A DNA stretch of 64,000 bases. It comes from Aquirufa beregesia. Its GTDB lineage: Bacteria > Bacteroidota > Bacteroidia > Cytophagales > Spirosomataceae. Location: contig NZ_SEWW01000002.1 of the NCBI RefSeq assembly GCF_011090385.1, positions 361,825 to 425,824 on the forward strand. The letters run 5' to 3'. The notes beneath the pieces are model-generated. The model was not told the origin of the DNA. It saw nothing but the letters and a program-made list of their open reading frames with translations, and did not search any database. Each line of letters begins with the position of its first letter. Position 1 is the stretch's first letter. The position numbers and the translations under genes are program-made. Shown here piece after piece: positions 1-8,303 of this stretch.

Positions 1-223
1 CAATATGTGCTTTATGGGTTAAACCAGGCTCTCTAAAATGCACTTGATCATCAATCATACCTGGAAAAATATGCTTTCCAGATAAATCCATGATTTGCTC
101 ATTTCCTAGTGGACTAATAGAACTGGCAATTTTGTCAATTCGGCCATTAGAAATGCGTAAATCCCCTTCTACAATCTGCCCTTCATTGACTATTTTAGCA
201 TTTTTTAATAGGTAATTTGACAT
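1..223 (-). CDS. pyrC: Dihydroorotase, N-terminal part (runs off the window)
   Basis: The first 74 codons of a reverse-strand gene are visible; the rest lies before base 1. Near residue 55 is FPGMIDDQVHFREPGLTHKA, the type I dihydroorotase signature in which the HxH-type metal-binding site sits just after the amidohydrolase FPG(M/L)ID motif (here His is kept as QVH followed by FREPG). Dihydroorotase closes carbamoyl-aspartate to dihydroorotate in pyrimidine synthesis. The ATG lies 1 bp after the stop of the upstream PorE-like gene, so the two are probably cotranscribed and perhaps translationally coupled. Family assignment is firm. Whether it is the catalytic or an inactive paralogue cannot be judged from this fragment. 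Confidence 0.88.
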   Translation of the reverse strand, partial: MSNYLLKNAKIVNEGQIVEGDLRISNGRIDKIASSISPLGNEQIMDLSGKHIFPGMIDDQVHFREPGLTHKAHI

Positions 224-224
224 A

Positions 225-2249
225 TTACTCCGCTTTAATTTCTGTAATTTTAAATTCCGTTCTTCTATTTTGTTGGTGCATCTCTTCGCTACATTCAACA
301 CCATCGGCACATTCATTAACTAACTGACTTTCTCCATATCCTTTAGCTTTGATTCTTTTTTGATCAATGCCTCGCAGAACAATGTAACGAACAGCGGACT
401 CGGCTCTTCGTTGAGACAATTTTTGGTTGTAAGGGACACTACCTCGTGAGTCAGTATGCGAACCTAGTTCAATCGAAACATTGGTGTTGTCCCGTAAGAA
501 TTGAACAATTTTTTCTAATTCTTCTGAGGCATCATTTCTAATTTCAGAGCGATCCAAATTGTAATAGATAGGGTTGATCTGATATAATTGGGTGATTTCT
601 TTCCCCACTTCGGCCTTATCCATGACTATTTGCCAAACAAATGTAGTGTCAGTAAGTTCCTTTTTTAATAACCTTGCTGGAATTTCTCTTCCTTCCATGG
701 AGAAAGCGGATCGTTTGGTTAAATAATCTTCTTTTTCACAAACAAAATCAATCTGGTCACTTTCTCCCAAATCCAAGATTTCTAAACGGCCTCTCTTATT
801 ACTATATCCAGGATCGATGCTTTGTCCATTTCTACGTATACTGACTTTAACTGAATCAATGGGCTTACCCGAAGGATCAATGATTTCTGTTTGTAAAAAG
901 TATTGAACAATCTTGTTTTCCGTAGCGGCTATCACCGGCGGGGCCTCATTGGTCCACCATCTTTCTGGATTGCGAGAAGGAGATTTAAAATAATAAAGGT
1001 CATCATCACCTTTTCCGCCAGCTCGATTGGAACTAAAATACCCAGAAACGGAATCAACTAAACTGATACCAAAATCATCTGAAATGGAATTCATCGGAAC
1101 ACCTAAATGCTCAATGATAATATCATTTTCATTGCGGGATGCGACAAATAAATCGAGCCCTCCTAAACTAGGATGGCCATCTGATGAAAAATACAATTTA
1201 CCGTCGTCACTTACAAAGGGAAAAATTTCATCGCCGGGAGTATTAATAGCTGAACCTAAATTGATCGGTCTGCCAAATCTCCCAGAGTTATCCATAGGTG
1301 AACGGTAAATATCCAGCCCGCCTTTGCCGCCCCTTCTATTAGAACTAAAATATAGGGTTTTGCCATCCGATGAAAAAGCTGGGCTACCATCCCAAGCAAT
1401 GGAGTCAGAAATGGCTAATCTTTCAGGAAGCGACCAATCATTTCCATTCCTCCGACTGATATATAAGTCAACGTCAGGTGATAAATCCTTGTTTTTCCCG
1501 GTATTTCCTCGAGCAAAAACAAGGGTATTGCCATCTTTTGAAAAGGCAGGTGTGCCTTCGTTGGCATTTTCCTTGTCAATCATTGGACTAAATAAGTTCA
1601 ACGTGCCTATTTCCACAGGACTTTTTAAGGCAGCTTTGTATAATCCTAAATAGGGGAGACCATTGTTCTTATAGATACTTTGTTTACGGGAGCTAGTTAT
1701 AATTAACTCATCACCAAGTTTTCTAGCAGAGAATTCTGCCATAGGTGTATTACCTTGAACAGCTTGGACTCCAACAGGGCTATTTTTTTTCTGTAATTCA
1801 CTTACTTGAGGCAGATTTTCTAATTCAATTTCAGCCTTGAGTTTAAAGGATTTACTTGGTTTGTTTTGAAGAAAATCGGTTAAAGCAGATTGGGCTAAAG
1901 AATAATTCCCCGTGGCTTTAGCGGCAAAGGCTAAATTGAAACGAATCGTATTATCGGTGTTTCCTTTCGCTAAGGCAGTTTGATAATAGGGTAAAGCGGA
2001 GGAAATTCGATTGGATAAGCGATAGGATTCTGCAATAAAATAACTGGTTTGGTCAAGTTGATAGCCTTTTTCAGCTAAGGGTTTTAATTGTTGAATGACC
2101 AGTTCATATTCCCCTTTATCAAACGAATTTAACGCTTTTTTAAGCTTAAATTCATCTCCTTGGCAAGCAAAAAGGCATAGCGCAAAACTGATTCCTAAGA
2201 AGGAATTCACTATCAAGCGCAATGTTGACTTCGGTTTGGCGTATTTCAT
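225..2249 (-). CDS. OmpA-family lipoprotein with TPR, PD40 propeller and CRD domains (PorE-like)
   Basis: A 674-residue protein. A lipoprotein signal ends at the lipobox-like LCLFAC (Cys near residue 29). TPR-like helices follow at about 30-150. Four or more PD40/WD40-like blades lie at about 225-430 (FSSDGKTLYFSSNRRGG and variants). A carboxypeptidase-regulatory-like beta domain lies at about 450-530. An OmpA C-terminal peptidoglycan-binding domain lies at about 560-674 (ELGSHTDSRGS, then QRRAESA). This order (TPR, propeller, CRD, OmpA_C) is that described for PorE of the type IX secretion system, which links the secretion machine to peptidoglycan. porU and porV elsewhere in the window show that the system is present. 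Related OmpA/PD40 lipoproteins are numerous in Bacteroidota, so the specific PorE role is inference. The dihydroorotase gene follows directly. Confidence 0.85.
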   Translation of the reverse strand: MKYAKPKSTLRLIVNSFLGISFALCLFACQGDEFKLKKALNSFDKGEYELVIQQLKPLAEKGYQLDQTSYFIAESYRLSNRISSALPYYQTALAKGNTDNTIRFNLAFAAKATGNYSLAQSALTDFLQNKPSKSFKLKAEIELENLPQVSELQKKNSPVGVQAVQGNTPMAEFSARKLGDELIITSSRKQSIYKNNGLPYLGLYKAALKSPVEIGTLNLFSPMIDKENANEGTPAFSKDGNTLVFARGNTGKNKDLSPDVDLYISRRNGNDWSLPERLAISDSIAWDGSPAFSSDGKTLYFSSNRRGGKGGLDIYRSPMDNSGRFGRPINLGSAINTPGDEIFPFVSDDGKLYFSSDGHPSLGGLDLFVASRNENDIIIEHLGVPMNSISDDFGISLVDSVSGYFSSNRAGGKGDDDLYYFKSPSRNPERWWTNEAPPVIAATENKIVQYFLQTEIIDPSGKPIDSVKVSIRRNGQSIDPGYSNKRGRLEILDLGESDQIDFVCEKEDYLTKRSAFSMEGREIPARLLKKELTDTTFVWQIVMDKAEVGKEITQLYQINPIYYNLDRSEIRNDASEELEKIVQFLRDNTNVSIELGSHTDSRGSVPYNQKLSQRRAESAVRYIVLRGIDQKRIKAKGYGESQLVNECADGVECSEEMHQQNRRTEFKITEIKAE

Positions 2250-2299
2250 GGAGTGTAAAAGAAATTCAAATGTAACAACCTAAGCTCATTTATTTCATG

Positions 2300-2307
2300 T
2301 ACCTTTG
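2300..2307 (+). promoter_or_regulatory. Candidate -7 element (TACCTTTG) upstream of the pseudouridine synthase
   Basis: TACCTTTG matches the Bacteroidota -7 consensus TAnnTTTG and lies 80 bp before the ATG at 2387. I see no TTG at the usual 18-20 bp upstream, so only half of the promoter is supported. Confidence 0.4.
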
Positions 2308-2386
2308 TATAAATTTCGAAAATCGAAATAATTACAAGACAAAAGAGTCTTGCTCCTTACAGCAGTGATGTTGCAAATTTATTATT

Positions 2387-4492
2387 ATGAGAAAAAGAAT
2401 TGATAAGAACGACGGCCGTCGTTCAGATTCAAACCCAAAGTCTTCGGACGACCGCCGATCAAGTAGAGGCGGAGAAAGAGCACCTTACGCAGGTCCTCGT
2501 TCCAATTCAGAAGGACGTCCTTATTCAGGCCCACGTTCAGATAGCCCAAGAAGTTTTTCTGGCCCAAGAAGAGATTCAGGAGATTCTCATCGCCCATCTG
2601 GTGATGGAGAAAGAAGACCTTATTCCGGACCAAGAGGAGATTCAGACCGCAAACCTTACGAAGGAAATCGTGATGGTGGCGAACGCCGTTCATTCTCAGG
2701 GCCAAGAAGAGATTCAGGAGACTCCCGTCGCCCATCGGGTGATGGAGAAAGAAGACCATATTCTGGACCAAGAGGAGATTCAGACCGCAAACCTTACGAA
2801 GGAAATCGTGATGGCGGTGAGCGTCGTTCATTCTCAGGCCCAAGAAGAGATTCAGGAGACTCCCGTCGCCCATCGGGTGATGGAGAAAGAAGACCATATT
2901 CTGGACCAAGAGGAGATTCAGACCGCAAGCCTTACGAAGGAAATCGTGATGGCGGTGAGCGTCGTTCATTCTCAGGCCCAAGAAGAGATTCAGGAGACTC
3001 CCGTCGCCCATCAGGTGATGGAGAAAGAAGACCATATTCTGGACCAAGAGGAGATTCAGACCGCAAGCCTTACGAAGGAAATCGTGATGGCGGTGAGCGT
3101 CGTTCATTCTCAGGCCCAAGAAGAGATTCAGGAGATTCCCGTCGCCCATCAGGTGATGGAGAAAGAAGACCTTACTCCGGACCAAGAGGAGATTCAGACC
3201 GTAAGCCTTACGAAGGAAATCGTGACGGTGGCGAACGTCGTTCATTCTCAGGCCCAAGAAGAGATTCAGGAGACTCCCGTCGCCCATCAGATGATGGAGA
3301 AAGAAGACCTTACTCCGGACCAAGAGGTGATTCAGACCGTAAGCCTTACGAAGGAAATCGTGACGGTGGCGAACGCCGTTCATTCTCAGGCCCAAGAAGA
3401 GATTCAGGAGATTCCCGTCGCCCGTTTGGTGATAGAGAAAGAAGACCTTATGATGCGAACCAAGAATTTTCCGAAGATAAGCCATTTGTGCCTAAAGAAG
3501 AGTTTCGTTCTGAGCCAGGTAACGACCAGGGGAATAATGAAGAAGTAAAGCCAAGAGCTTATAGCAGTGAGCGTACTCATTCTAATTCAAGAAGAGAAGA
3601 TGCTCCAGAAAGCAGAGACTTTTCTGAAGGAAGAAATGCGAAATTTTCTAAGCGAGATACTTTTAAAAGTAGAAATCGCTATGAAGAAAAACCTGCATTC
3701 ACACCTCAGTATAAATTAGATCGATTTAGAGAAAAAGCACCTGCACGTGTTCAGAAGAAATTCATTCAAGAAGAACGCAAAAATGATTCCATTCGTTTGA
3801 ATCGATATATTGCCAATGCGGGTATTTGTTCTCGTCGTGATGCGGATAAGCTGATTGAAGCAGGTGAAATCAAAGTAAATAATAAAGTGATTACGGAAAT
3901 GGGCTATCAAGTTCAGCCAACGGATATTGTAAAATATGGTAACCGTAAACTGAACAGAGAAAAGCCAGTTTATGTGCTTTTAAATAAACCCAAAGATTTC
4001 CTTACGACCACGGAAGATCCTAATGATCGCAAAACCGTGATGGAGTTGGTGAAAAATGCTGGAGATGCCAGGATTTATCCGGTGGGTCGTTTAGATAGAA
4101 ATACAACAGGGTTGATTTTATTGACCAATGATGGAGAGTTAGCAGATAAATTAACGCACCCTTCCAATGAAATTGAGAAGATCTATCAAGCTGAATTGGA
4201 TAAACCCTTGACAGATGAAGATTTGGAGAAAATCAAAGCAGGTTTGACTTTAGAAGATGGAGAAATCAAAGTAGATGACATTGCTAAAGTTACGCCAGAT
4301 GGATATGTTGTTGGAGTGAAAATCCACTCAGGTAAAAACCGCATTGTTCGTCGTATTTTCGAACATGTAGGTTATGAGGTAACTAAGTTGGACAGAACCA
4401 CTTTCGCAGGATTAAATAAGAAAGATTTGCCAAGAGGCAACTGGAGATATTTATCCGAAAGGGAATTGGTTAAGTTGAAATATTTAATGTAG
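2387..4492 (+). CDS. rluB: RluB/RsuA-family 23S rRNA pseudouridine synthase with a repeat-rich Arg/Gly/Ser N-terminus
   Basis: A 701-residue protein. The C-terminal ~240 residues form a complete RsuA/RluB-type enzyme: an S4 RNA-binding domain from about residue 466 (RLNRYIANAGICSRRDADKL), then the catalytic domain with PVGRLDRNTTGLILLTNDGE, whose Asp in GRLD is the pseudouridylation nucleophile, and the conserved GKNRIVRRIFEHVGYEV. The family converts a specific uridine of large-subunit rRNA. The N-terminal ~460 residues are low complexity, built of near-identical 46-residue units rich in Arg, Gly, Ser, Pro and Asp, and look disordered and RNA-binding like RGG tails. Such extensions are known in Bacteroidota homologues; this one is long and very regular. 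A strong hairpin terminator follows the stop. The gene is convergent with the AraC gene. Confidence 0.9.
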   Translation: MRKRIDKNDGRRSDSNPKSSDDRRSSRGGERAPYAGPRSNSEGRPYSGPRSDSPRSFSGPRRDSGDSHRPSGDGERRPYSGPRGDSDRKPYEGNRDGGERRSFSGPRRDSGDSRRPSGDGERRPYSGPRGDSDRKPYEGNRDGGERRSFSGPRRDSGDSRRPSGDGERRPYSGPRGDSDRKPYEGNRDGGERRSFSGPRRDSGDSRRPSGDGERRPYSGPRGDSDRKPYEGNRDGGERRSFSGPRRDSGDSRRPSGDGERRPYSGPRGDSDRKPYEGNRDGGERRSFSGPRRDSGDSRRPSDDGERRPYSGPRGDSDRKPYEGNRDGGERRSFSGPRRDSGDSRRPFGDRERRPYDANQEFSEDKPFVPKEEFRSEPGNDQGNNEEVKPRAYSSERTHSNSRREDAPESRDFSEGRNAKFSKRDTFKSRNRYEEKPAFTPQYKLDRFREKAPARVQKKFIQEERKNDSIRLNRYIANAGICSRRDADKLIEAGEIKVNNKVITEMGYQVQPTDIVKYGNRKLNREKPVYVLLNKPKDFLTTTEDPNDRKTVMELVKNAGDARIYPVGRLDRNTTGLILLTNDGELADKLTHPSNEIEKIYQAELDKPLTDEDLEKIKAGLTLEDGEIKVDDIAKVTPDGYVVGVKIHSGKNRIVRRIFEHVGYEVTKLDRTTFAGLNKKDLPRGNWRYLSERELVKLKYLM
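2560..3440 (+). repeat. 138-bp in-frame tandem repeat array inside the pseudouridine synthase gene
   Basis: The block beginning near GGCCCAAGAAGAGATTCAGG recurs every 138 bp (46 codons). For example, its AAGAAGAG core is offset exactly 138 bp between 2704 and 2842, and it continues to about 3400. There are about six full units and one diverging partial unit. Copies differ mainly at synonymous positions, plus a few changes such as PSG to PSD and PFG in the last units, so the array is recent or homogenised. Because 138 is divisible by 3, copy-number change keeps the frame. Confidence 0.92.
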
Positions 4493-4500
4493 TATCAAAA

Positions 4501-4528
4501 CAAAAGGCCCATGAAAATGGGCCTTTTG
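4501..4528. terminator. Bidirectional rho-independent terminator
   Basis: A perfect inverted repeat CAAAAGGCCC / GGGCCTTTTG with an 8-nt loop lies between the convergent pseudouridine synthase and AraC genes. The A/T-rich outer ends give U tracts on both strands. Confidence 0.85.
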
Positions 4529-4574
4529 TTTGAATGATTTGGCAGGTTGTTGGTTCAACAAACCTTGCGAAGAA

Positions 4575-5501
4575 TTATATATTCATCAATGATTCTCTTC
4601 TTCTCATTTTTCCAGCAGGAATGCCGAACATCATTTTGAAACGACGGCAGAAATAGGCGGTATCTTTATAGCCCACTTCCGACCCAATGGCACGGATGGA
4701 TTTTTTCGTTGTTCTCAATAATCCTACAGCTGCTTCCATGCGTTGGTATTCAATATAATCCTGTGGATTAATTCCTGTAAGCATTTTGAAATACTGTCCA
4801 ACATAATCTTCGGATACGTTAGCCACGTTAGCTAAAACTTTGTTAGAAAGATCTCCTCCCAAATTATCTTTGATATATGCAAAGATGTCAATTAAGCGTG
4901 GGTCTTTGAAATAAGTACTATTGGTAGCTAATTGCTCCACAAATAAACGGTTGCGAATGATGTATCGAATCACTTCAATAACGATTTCTTCCGTTTTGAT
5001 TTTGATGATGCGGCCCTTGCCAATTTCCTCTGACATATCTTCCAATAAGATTTCCTTAATGGATTGTGCTAGGTCATCATCTTTTTTAATTAAAAATGGA
5101 GGGATGTCTAAGGAAGTAAAGAAGTTGACTGAGTCAAATACCTTGGCTTCAAAAGCCACCATACCAAACGAATTATCTGCTTTACCGATAGTATTAGGAT
5201 CCATGTTTTGATCAAAATACAATTCACGGTGCGTCATGAATTCCTCATTGTTGACCGCTTTTGGTTTTTCTGAATTACCATAGGTCACGCTGACCATTTT
5301 CCCACCTGGGATAAAGAGCATATCCCCCTCTTCTACAGGAGTGTCTTCTTCACCAAATGAAACCTCCCCTTTGTACAAAATCAAGAGAGAGTTTTCCACA
5401 TCATAATAATTTTTGATGCGGATTGGTTGTAATATTCTAATGTTTCTAGCCTTAATGAATTTAACACCAAGGGATTCGATAATTTTGTTATAATCTTCCA
5501 T
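4575..5501 (-). CDS. AraC-family transcriptional regulator
   Basis: A 308-residue protein. The last ~100 residues are an AraC/XylS double helix-turn-helix: the first helix pair lies around DLSNKVLANVANVSEDYVGQ and the second around SIRAIGSEVGYKDTAYFCRRFK, with the typical F(K)xxxGxxPxxxR ending near KMMFGIPAGKMRRR. The N-terminal ~150 residues look like a small-molecule-sensing cupin (EEGDMLFIPGGKMVSV). The middle helical part contains an acidic patch. The ligand and targets are unknown. It has its own promoter (TTTG-N19-TAGTTTTG at 5552-5582) with a ~45-nt leader. The next gene upstream, mreB, is divergent and separated by 315 bp. Confidence 0.88.
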   Translation of the reverse strand: MEDYNKIIESLGVKFIKARNIRILQPIRIKNYYDVENSLLILYKGEVSFGEEDTPVEEGDMLFIPGGKMVSVTYGNSEKPKAVNNEEFMTHRELYFDQNMDPNTIGKADNSFGMVAFEAKVFDSVNFFTSLDIPPFLIKKDDDLAQSIKEILLEDMSEEIGKGRIIKIKTEEIVIEVIRYIIRNRLFVEQLATNSTYFKDPRLIDIFAYIKDNLGGDLSNKVLANVANVSEDYVGQYFKMLTGINPQDYIEYQRMEAAVGLLRTTKKSIRAIGSEVGYKDTAYFCRRFKMMFGIPAGKMRRRESLMNI

Positions 5502-5551
5502 TTTTTTGCTCGTTTACAAACATTCAGAACATTTGTAGGATTAAACTTGGA

Positions 5552-5582
5552 CAAAACTAATAAAACAGATAATAATTCCAAA
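5552..5582 (-). promoter_or_regulatory. Promoter of the AraC-family gene (TTTG-N19-TAGTTTTG)
   Basis: On the reverse strand TTTG (5582-5579) is followed after 19 bp by TAGTTTTG (5559-5552). Both elements fit the Bacteroidota -33/-7 consensus, and the expected start site is near 5546. Confidence 0.65.
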
Positions 5583-5756
5583 TTATTTAAACCAATTTTT
5601 TCCTTAAATTGACAAATAAATTATTGTAATAAACCTATAATTGACCGCTTATGGGTAGGAAAGTATTTAAAGCGTAGTTTAGATTGACTTTTATAATTAT
5701 TTCGAGGATATTCCATTTTTTGATTTAATTTAAATAATTAGCTCGTTTTTTATTGG

Positions 5757-5764
5757 TAAATTTG
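5757..5764 (+). promoter_or_regulatory. Candidate -7 element for mreB; otherwise unexplained 315-bp upstream region
   Basis: TAAATTTG fits TAnnTTTG, 53 bp before the mreB ATG, but there is no TTG at the usual distance. The rest of the 5502-5816 gap is very AT-rich and shows no gene, RNA or clear repeat that I can recognise apart from the AraC promoter. Confidence 0.35.
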
Positions 5765-5816
5765 TTTTTTAGCTTTAGTTCAGCCACACGACTGGGGTAT
5801 ATTTTAGCAATCAATT

Positions 5817-6842
5817 ATGGGAATTTTTAATTTTCTAACCAAGGATATTGCCATCGACTTAGGTACGGCCAATACCCTGATTATTCACAAAAATCAAGTA
5901 GTGGTAGATGAGCCATCCATCATCGCATTGGATCGTACCACCAATAAAGTGTTAGCCGTTGGTAGACAAGCCATGATGATGCATGAAAAGACTAACGATA
6001 ACATCAAAACCATTCGTCCATTGAAAGATGGAGTTATTGCAGACTTTACTGCAGCGGAGTTAATGATGCGTGGCTTGATTAAAATGATGGACAAAGGAAA
6101 TTCATTTTTCTCACCCGCCTTGCGTATGGTTATCTGTATTCCATCCGGTATCACTGAGGTGGAAAAAAGAGCGGTAAAGGACTCGGCAGAGCATGCCGGT
6201 GCACGTGAAGTATACATGGTTCATGAGCCGATTGCTGCGGCGATTGGAATTGGAATAGATATCGAACAACCTAACGGTTCTTTGGTAGTAGATATTGGAG
6301 GAGGTACCACCGAAGTGGCCATTATTTCTTTAAGTGGCATTGTTGTGGAGAACTCCATCCGTGTTGCGGGGGATGAATTCACCCGAGATATCAAAGATTA
6401 TTTATTAAGAGAGCACAAGTTGATTATCGGAGAACGTTCGGCAGAACAAATCAAAATTCAGGTAGGCGCAGCCTTACCCGAACTTGAAAATCCACCTGCT
6501 GATTTTGAAATTCGTGGTCGTGATCAAATGACTGGAATTCCGAAAGAAATTTTAATCAACTATTCTGAAATAGCGTATGCTTTGGATTCTTCCATTACCA
6601 AAATAGAAGTTGCCATCATGGAGACACTACAGCGGGCTCCAGCCGAGTTATCAGGTGATATTTTCCACAATGGTATTCATTTAGCTGGTGGAGGTGCGAT
6701 GTTACATGGTTTAGATAAGCGGATTGAAAAGAAAACGCAATTGAAAGTCCATGTGGCAGATGATCCATTGAAGGCCGTGGTACGTGGAACAGGAGAAATC
6801 TTGAAAAATCTAGAGAAATATAAGCCAGTTTTAATCACCTAG
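5817..6842 (+). CDS. mreB: Rod shape-determining protein MreB
   Basis: A 341-residue actin homologue of usual length. The nucleotide-binding motifs are all present: phosphate 1 near residues 10-20 (AIDLGTANTLI), phosphate 2 near 160 (VVDIGGGTTEVAIIS) and the adenosine motif near 290 (HLAGGGAMLHGLDKRI). MreB forms membrane-associated filaments that orient lateral wall synthesis. mreC begins 17 bp after the stop and mreD follows, giving the standard mreBCD cluster. The mrdA (PBP2) and rodA genes that often follow in this phylum are not downstream here. Confidence 0.97.
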   Translation: MGIFNFLTKDIAIDLGTANTLIIHKNQVVVDEPSIIALDRTTNKVLAVGRQAMMMHEKTNDNIKTIRPLKDGVIADFTAAELMMRGLIKMMDKGNSFFSPALRMVICIPSGITEVEKRAVKDSAEHAGAREVYMVHEPIAAAIGIGIDIEQPNGSLVVDIGGGTTEVAIISLSGIVVENSIRVAGDEFTRDIKDYLLREHKLIIGERSAEQIKIQVGAALPELENPPADFEIRGRDQMTGIPKEILINYSEIAYALDSSITKIEVAIMETLQRAPAELSGDIFHNGIHLAGGGAMLHGLDKRIEKKTQLKVHVADDPLKAVVRGTGEILKNLEKYKPVLIT

Positions 6843-6859
6843 TCACCCAAAATTTTGGT

Positions 6860-7699
6860 ATGAATCAATTGTTTCAATTCCTCTTACGACAAAGGAACTT
6901 CCTATTGTTTTTCGTATTGGAATTGATCAGTTTATGGTCTGTATTTAAATACAATGACTACCAAAGGACACTTTATTTTAATACGACGAATCAGTGGGTG
7001 GCCTCCTTATTGGCTCAAAAACAAGAAGTACAGAATTACTATCAATTAAGGGAGATCAATCGGGATTTGGCGACTGAAAATGCGCAATTGAGGCATGAGG
7101 TTTTTCGTTTGAAAGCCCAGAAAGCCCCCGATTTAAAATTACCTTATTACATTAATGAGGCGGTGCTGAATCGATATCAACCTGTGGCATGTAAGGTGAT
7201 TGATTTGACGACCCAGCAATCTCAAAATTATTTAACGATTGATAAAGGAACCAAGGATGGTCTTCATCCTGGAATGGCGGTTATTTCCTCCACGGGTGTG
7301 GTAGGAAAGATTCTCTCTTGCACTGAAAATTTATCCATGGTAATTTCCATTCTGCACATCAATAATACGGTTTCCGCAAAATTGAAATCCAGTGGAGAGT
7401 TAGGTTATGTCAAATGGGCTGGTTGGCAGCCCGAGGTGGCGGAAATGATGGATGTGTCTAAATACAAAAAAGTAGTCAAAGGAGATACCGTGGTAACCTC
7501 TGATTACAATGCCGTCTTTCCTCCCAATGTCCCTATTGGTATAGTTGCTAAACTGGGTTTGAAGAAAGATGGGAATTTTCATGATATTAAAATCATGTTG
7601 TTAACCCATTTTTCTACTTTACAATATGTCTATGTGATTAAAAATCGTTTGGCATGGCAGCAAGCTAAATTGGAACAATCTAAACCTAAGCCGGAATAA
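6860..7699 (+). CDS. mreC: Rod shape-determining protein MreC
   Basis: A 279-residue protein. It has one N-terminal membrane helix (about residues 14-30), a coiled-coil stretch with YYQLREINRDLATENAQLRH at about 60-90, then the periplasmic beta-barrel domain with the family hallmark around LTIDKGTKDGLHPGMAVISS and GVVGKI. MreC links cytoplasmic MreB to periplasmic wall synthases. It lies between mreB and mreD, with 1 bp before the mreD ATG. Confidence 0.95.
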   Translation: MNQLFQFLLRQRNFLLFFVLELISLWSVFKYNDYQRTLYFNTTNQWVASLLAQKQEVQNYYQLREINRDLATENAQLRHEVFRLKAQKAPDLKLPYYINEAVLNRYQPVACKVIDLTTQQSQNYLTIDKGTKDGLHPGMAVISSTGVVGKILSCTENLSMVISILHINNTVSAKLKSSGELGYVKWAGWQPEVAEMMDVSKYKKVVKGDTVVTSDYNAVFPPNVPIGIVAKLGLKKDGNFHDIKIMLLTHFSTLQYVYVIKNRLAWQQAKLEQSKPKPE

Positions 7700-7700
7700 G

Positions 7701-8210
7701 ATGGGATCAAGTAGCACCTTTCGTTGGATATTGACGGTAATTTTCACCTTATTCATTCAAGTTCTATTTTTAAGGGATTTAACTATCGCCTATTTTGCTT
7801 TTTGTTTTTTATATGTTTGGCCATTAATCAAGGCCCCCATTGATACTCCTCCAGCATACTTAATGTTGGGCGCCTTTGTACTAGGCTGGGTCGTGGATGT
7901 ATTTTATAATACCCATGGCATGCATGCCTTTGCTTCAGTTTTAATGGCTTCCTTACGATCCCCCATTTTCCGATTGTTAACTCCCGCCAATGGCTACGAC
8001 GAACGTTCGAGTGTAAGTTTGCAAGAGATGAGGCCATTGTGGTTTTTTTCTTATTTGTTTTTGATGCTTTTTTGTCATCACAGTGTATTATTTCTTTTGG
8101 AAGCAAGTGATCTGGAATTGGTAGGAATCAGTATATTGAGAGCGTTTTCTAGCTGCTTGTTGGGAATCTTGGTATTTGGTATTTTGGAACTTTTTAATTT
8201 GAACAAATAA
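7701..8210 (+). CDS. mreD: Rod shape-determining protein MreD
   Basis: A 169-residue, strongly hydrophobic protein with about five membrane segments. It starts with ATG one base after mreC ends. Sequence conservation in MreD is low, so the call rests on size, hydropathy and position directly after mreC. It is the integral membrane partner of the MreBCD elongation complex. No clear terminator follows, and the ECF sigma gene begins 94 bp later on the same strand. Confidence 0.88.
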   Translation: MGSSSTFRWILTVIFTLFIQVLFLRDLTIAYFAFCFLYVWPLIKAPIDTPPAYLMLGAFVLGWVVDVFYNTHGMHAFASVLMASLRSPIFRLLTPANGYDERSSVSLQEMRPLWFFSYLFLMLFCHHSVLFLLEASDLELVGISILRAFSSCLLGILVFGILELFNLNK

Positions 8211-8303
8211 GCCTTTTTGTCATATTTCCCCCTTCTTTTTTCTTGGGCATAAAATTGTAGGAGGGGAATGTACGTTATCAGAAAATGATACTGCCTTAAT
8301 ATA

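Noticed and set aside
2560-3440. CRISPR-like array
   Set aside because: Units are contiguous, in frame and coding, with no variable spacers or cas genes.
2385-3485. Long reverse and second-forward frames in the repeat array
   Set aside because: Shadows of the repetitive pseudouridine synthase gene; composition follows the repeat unit and there is no start context.
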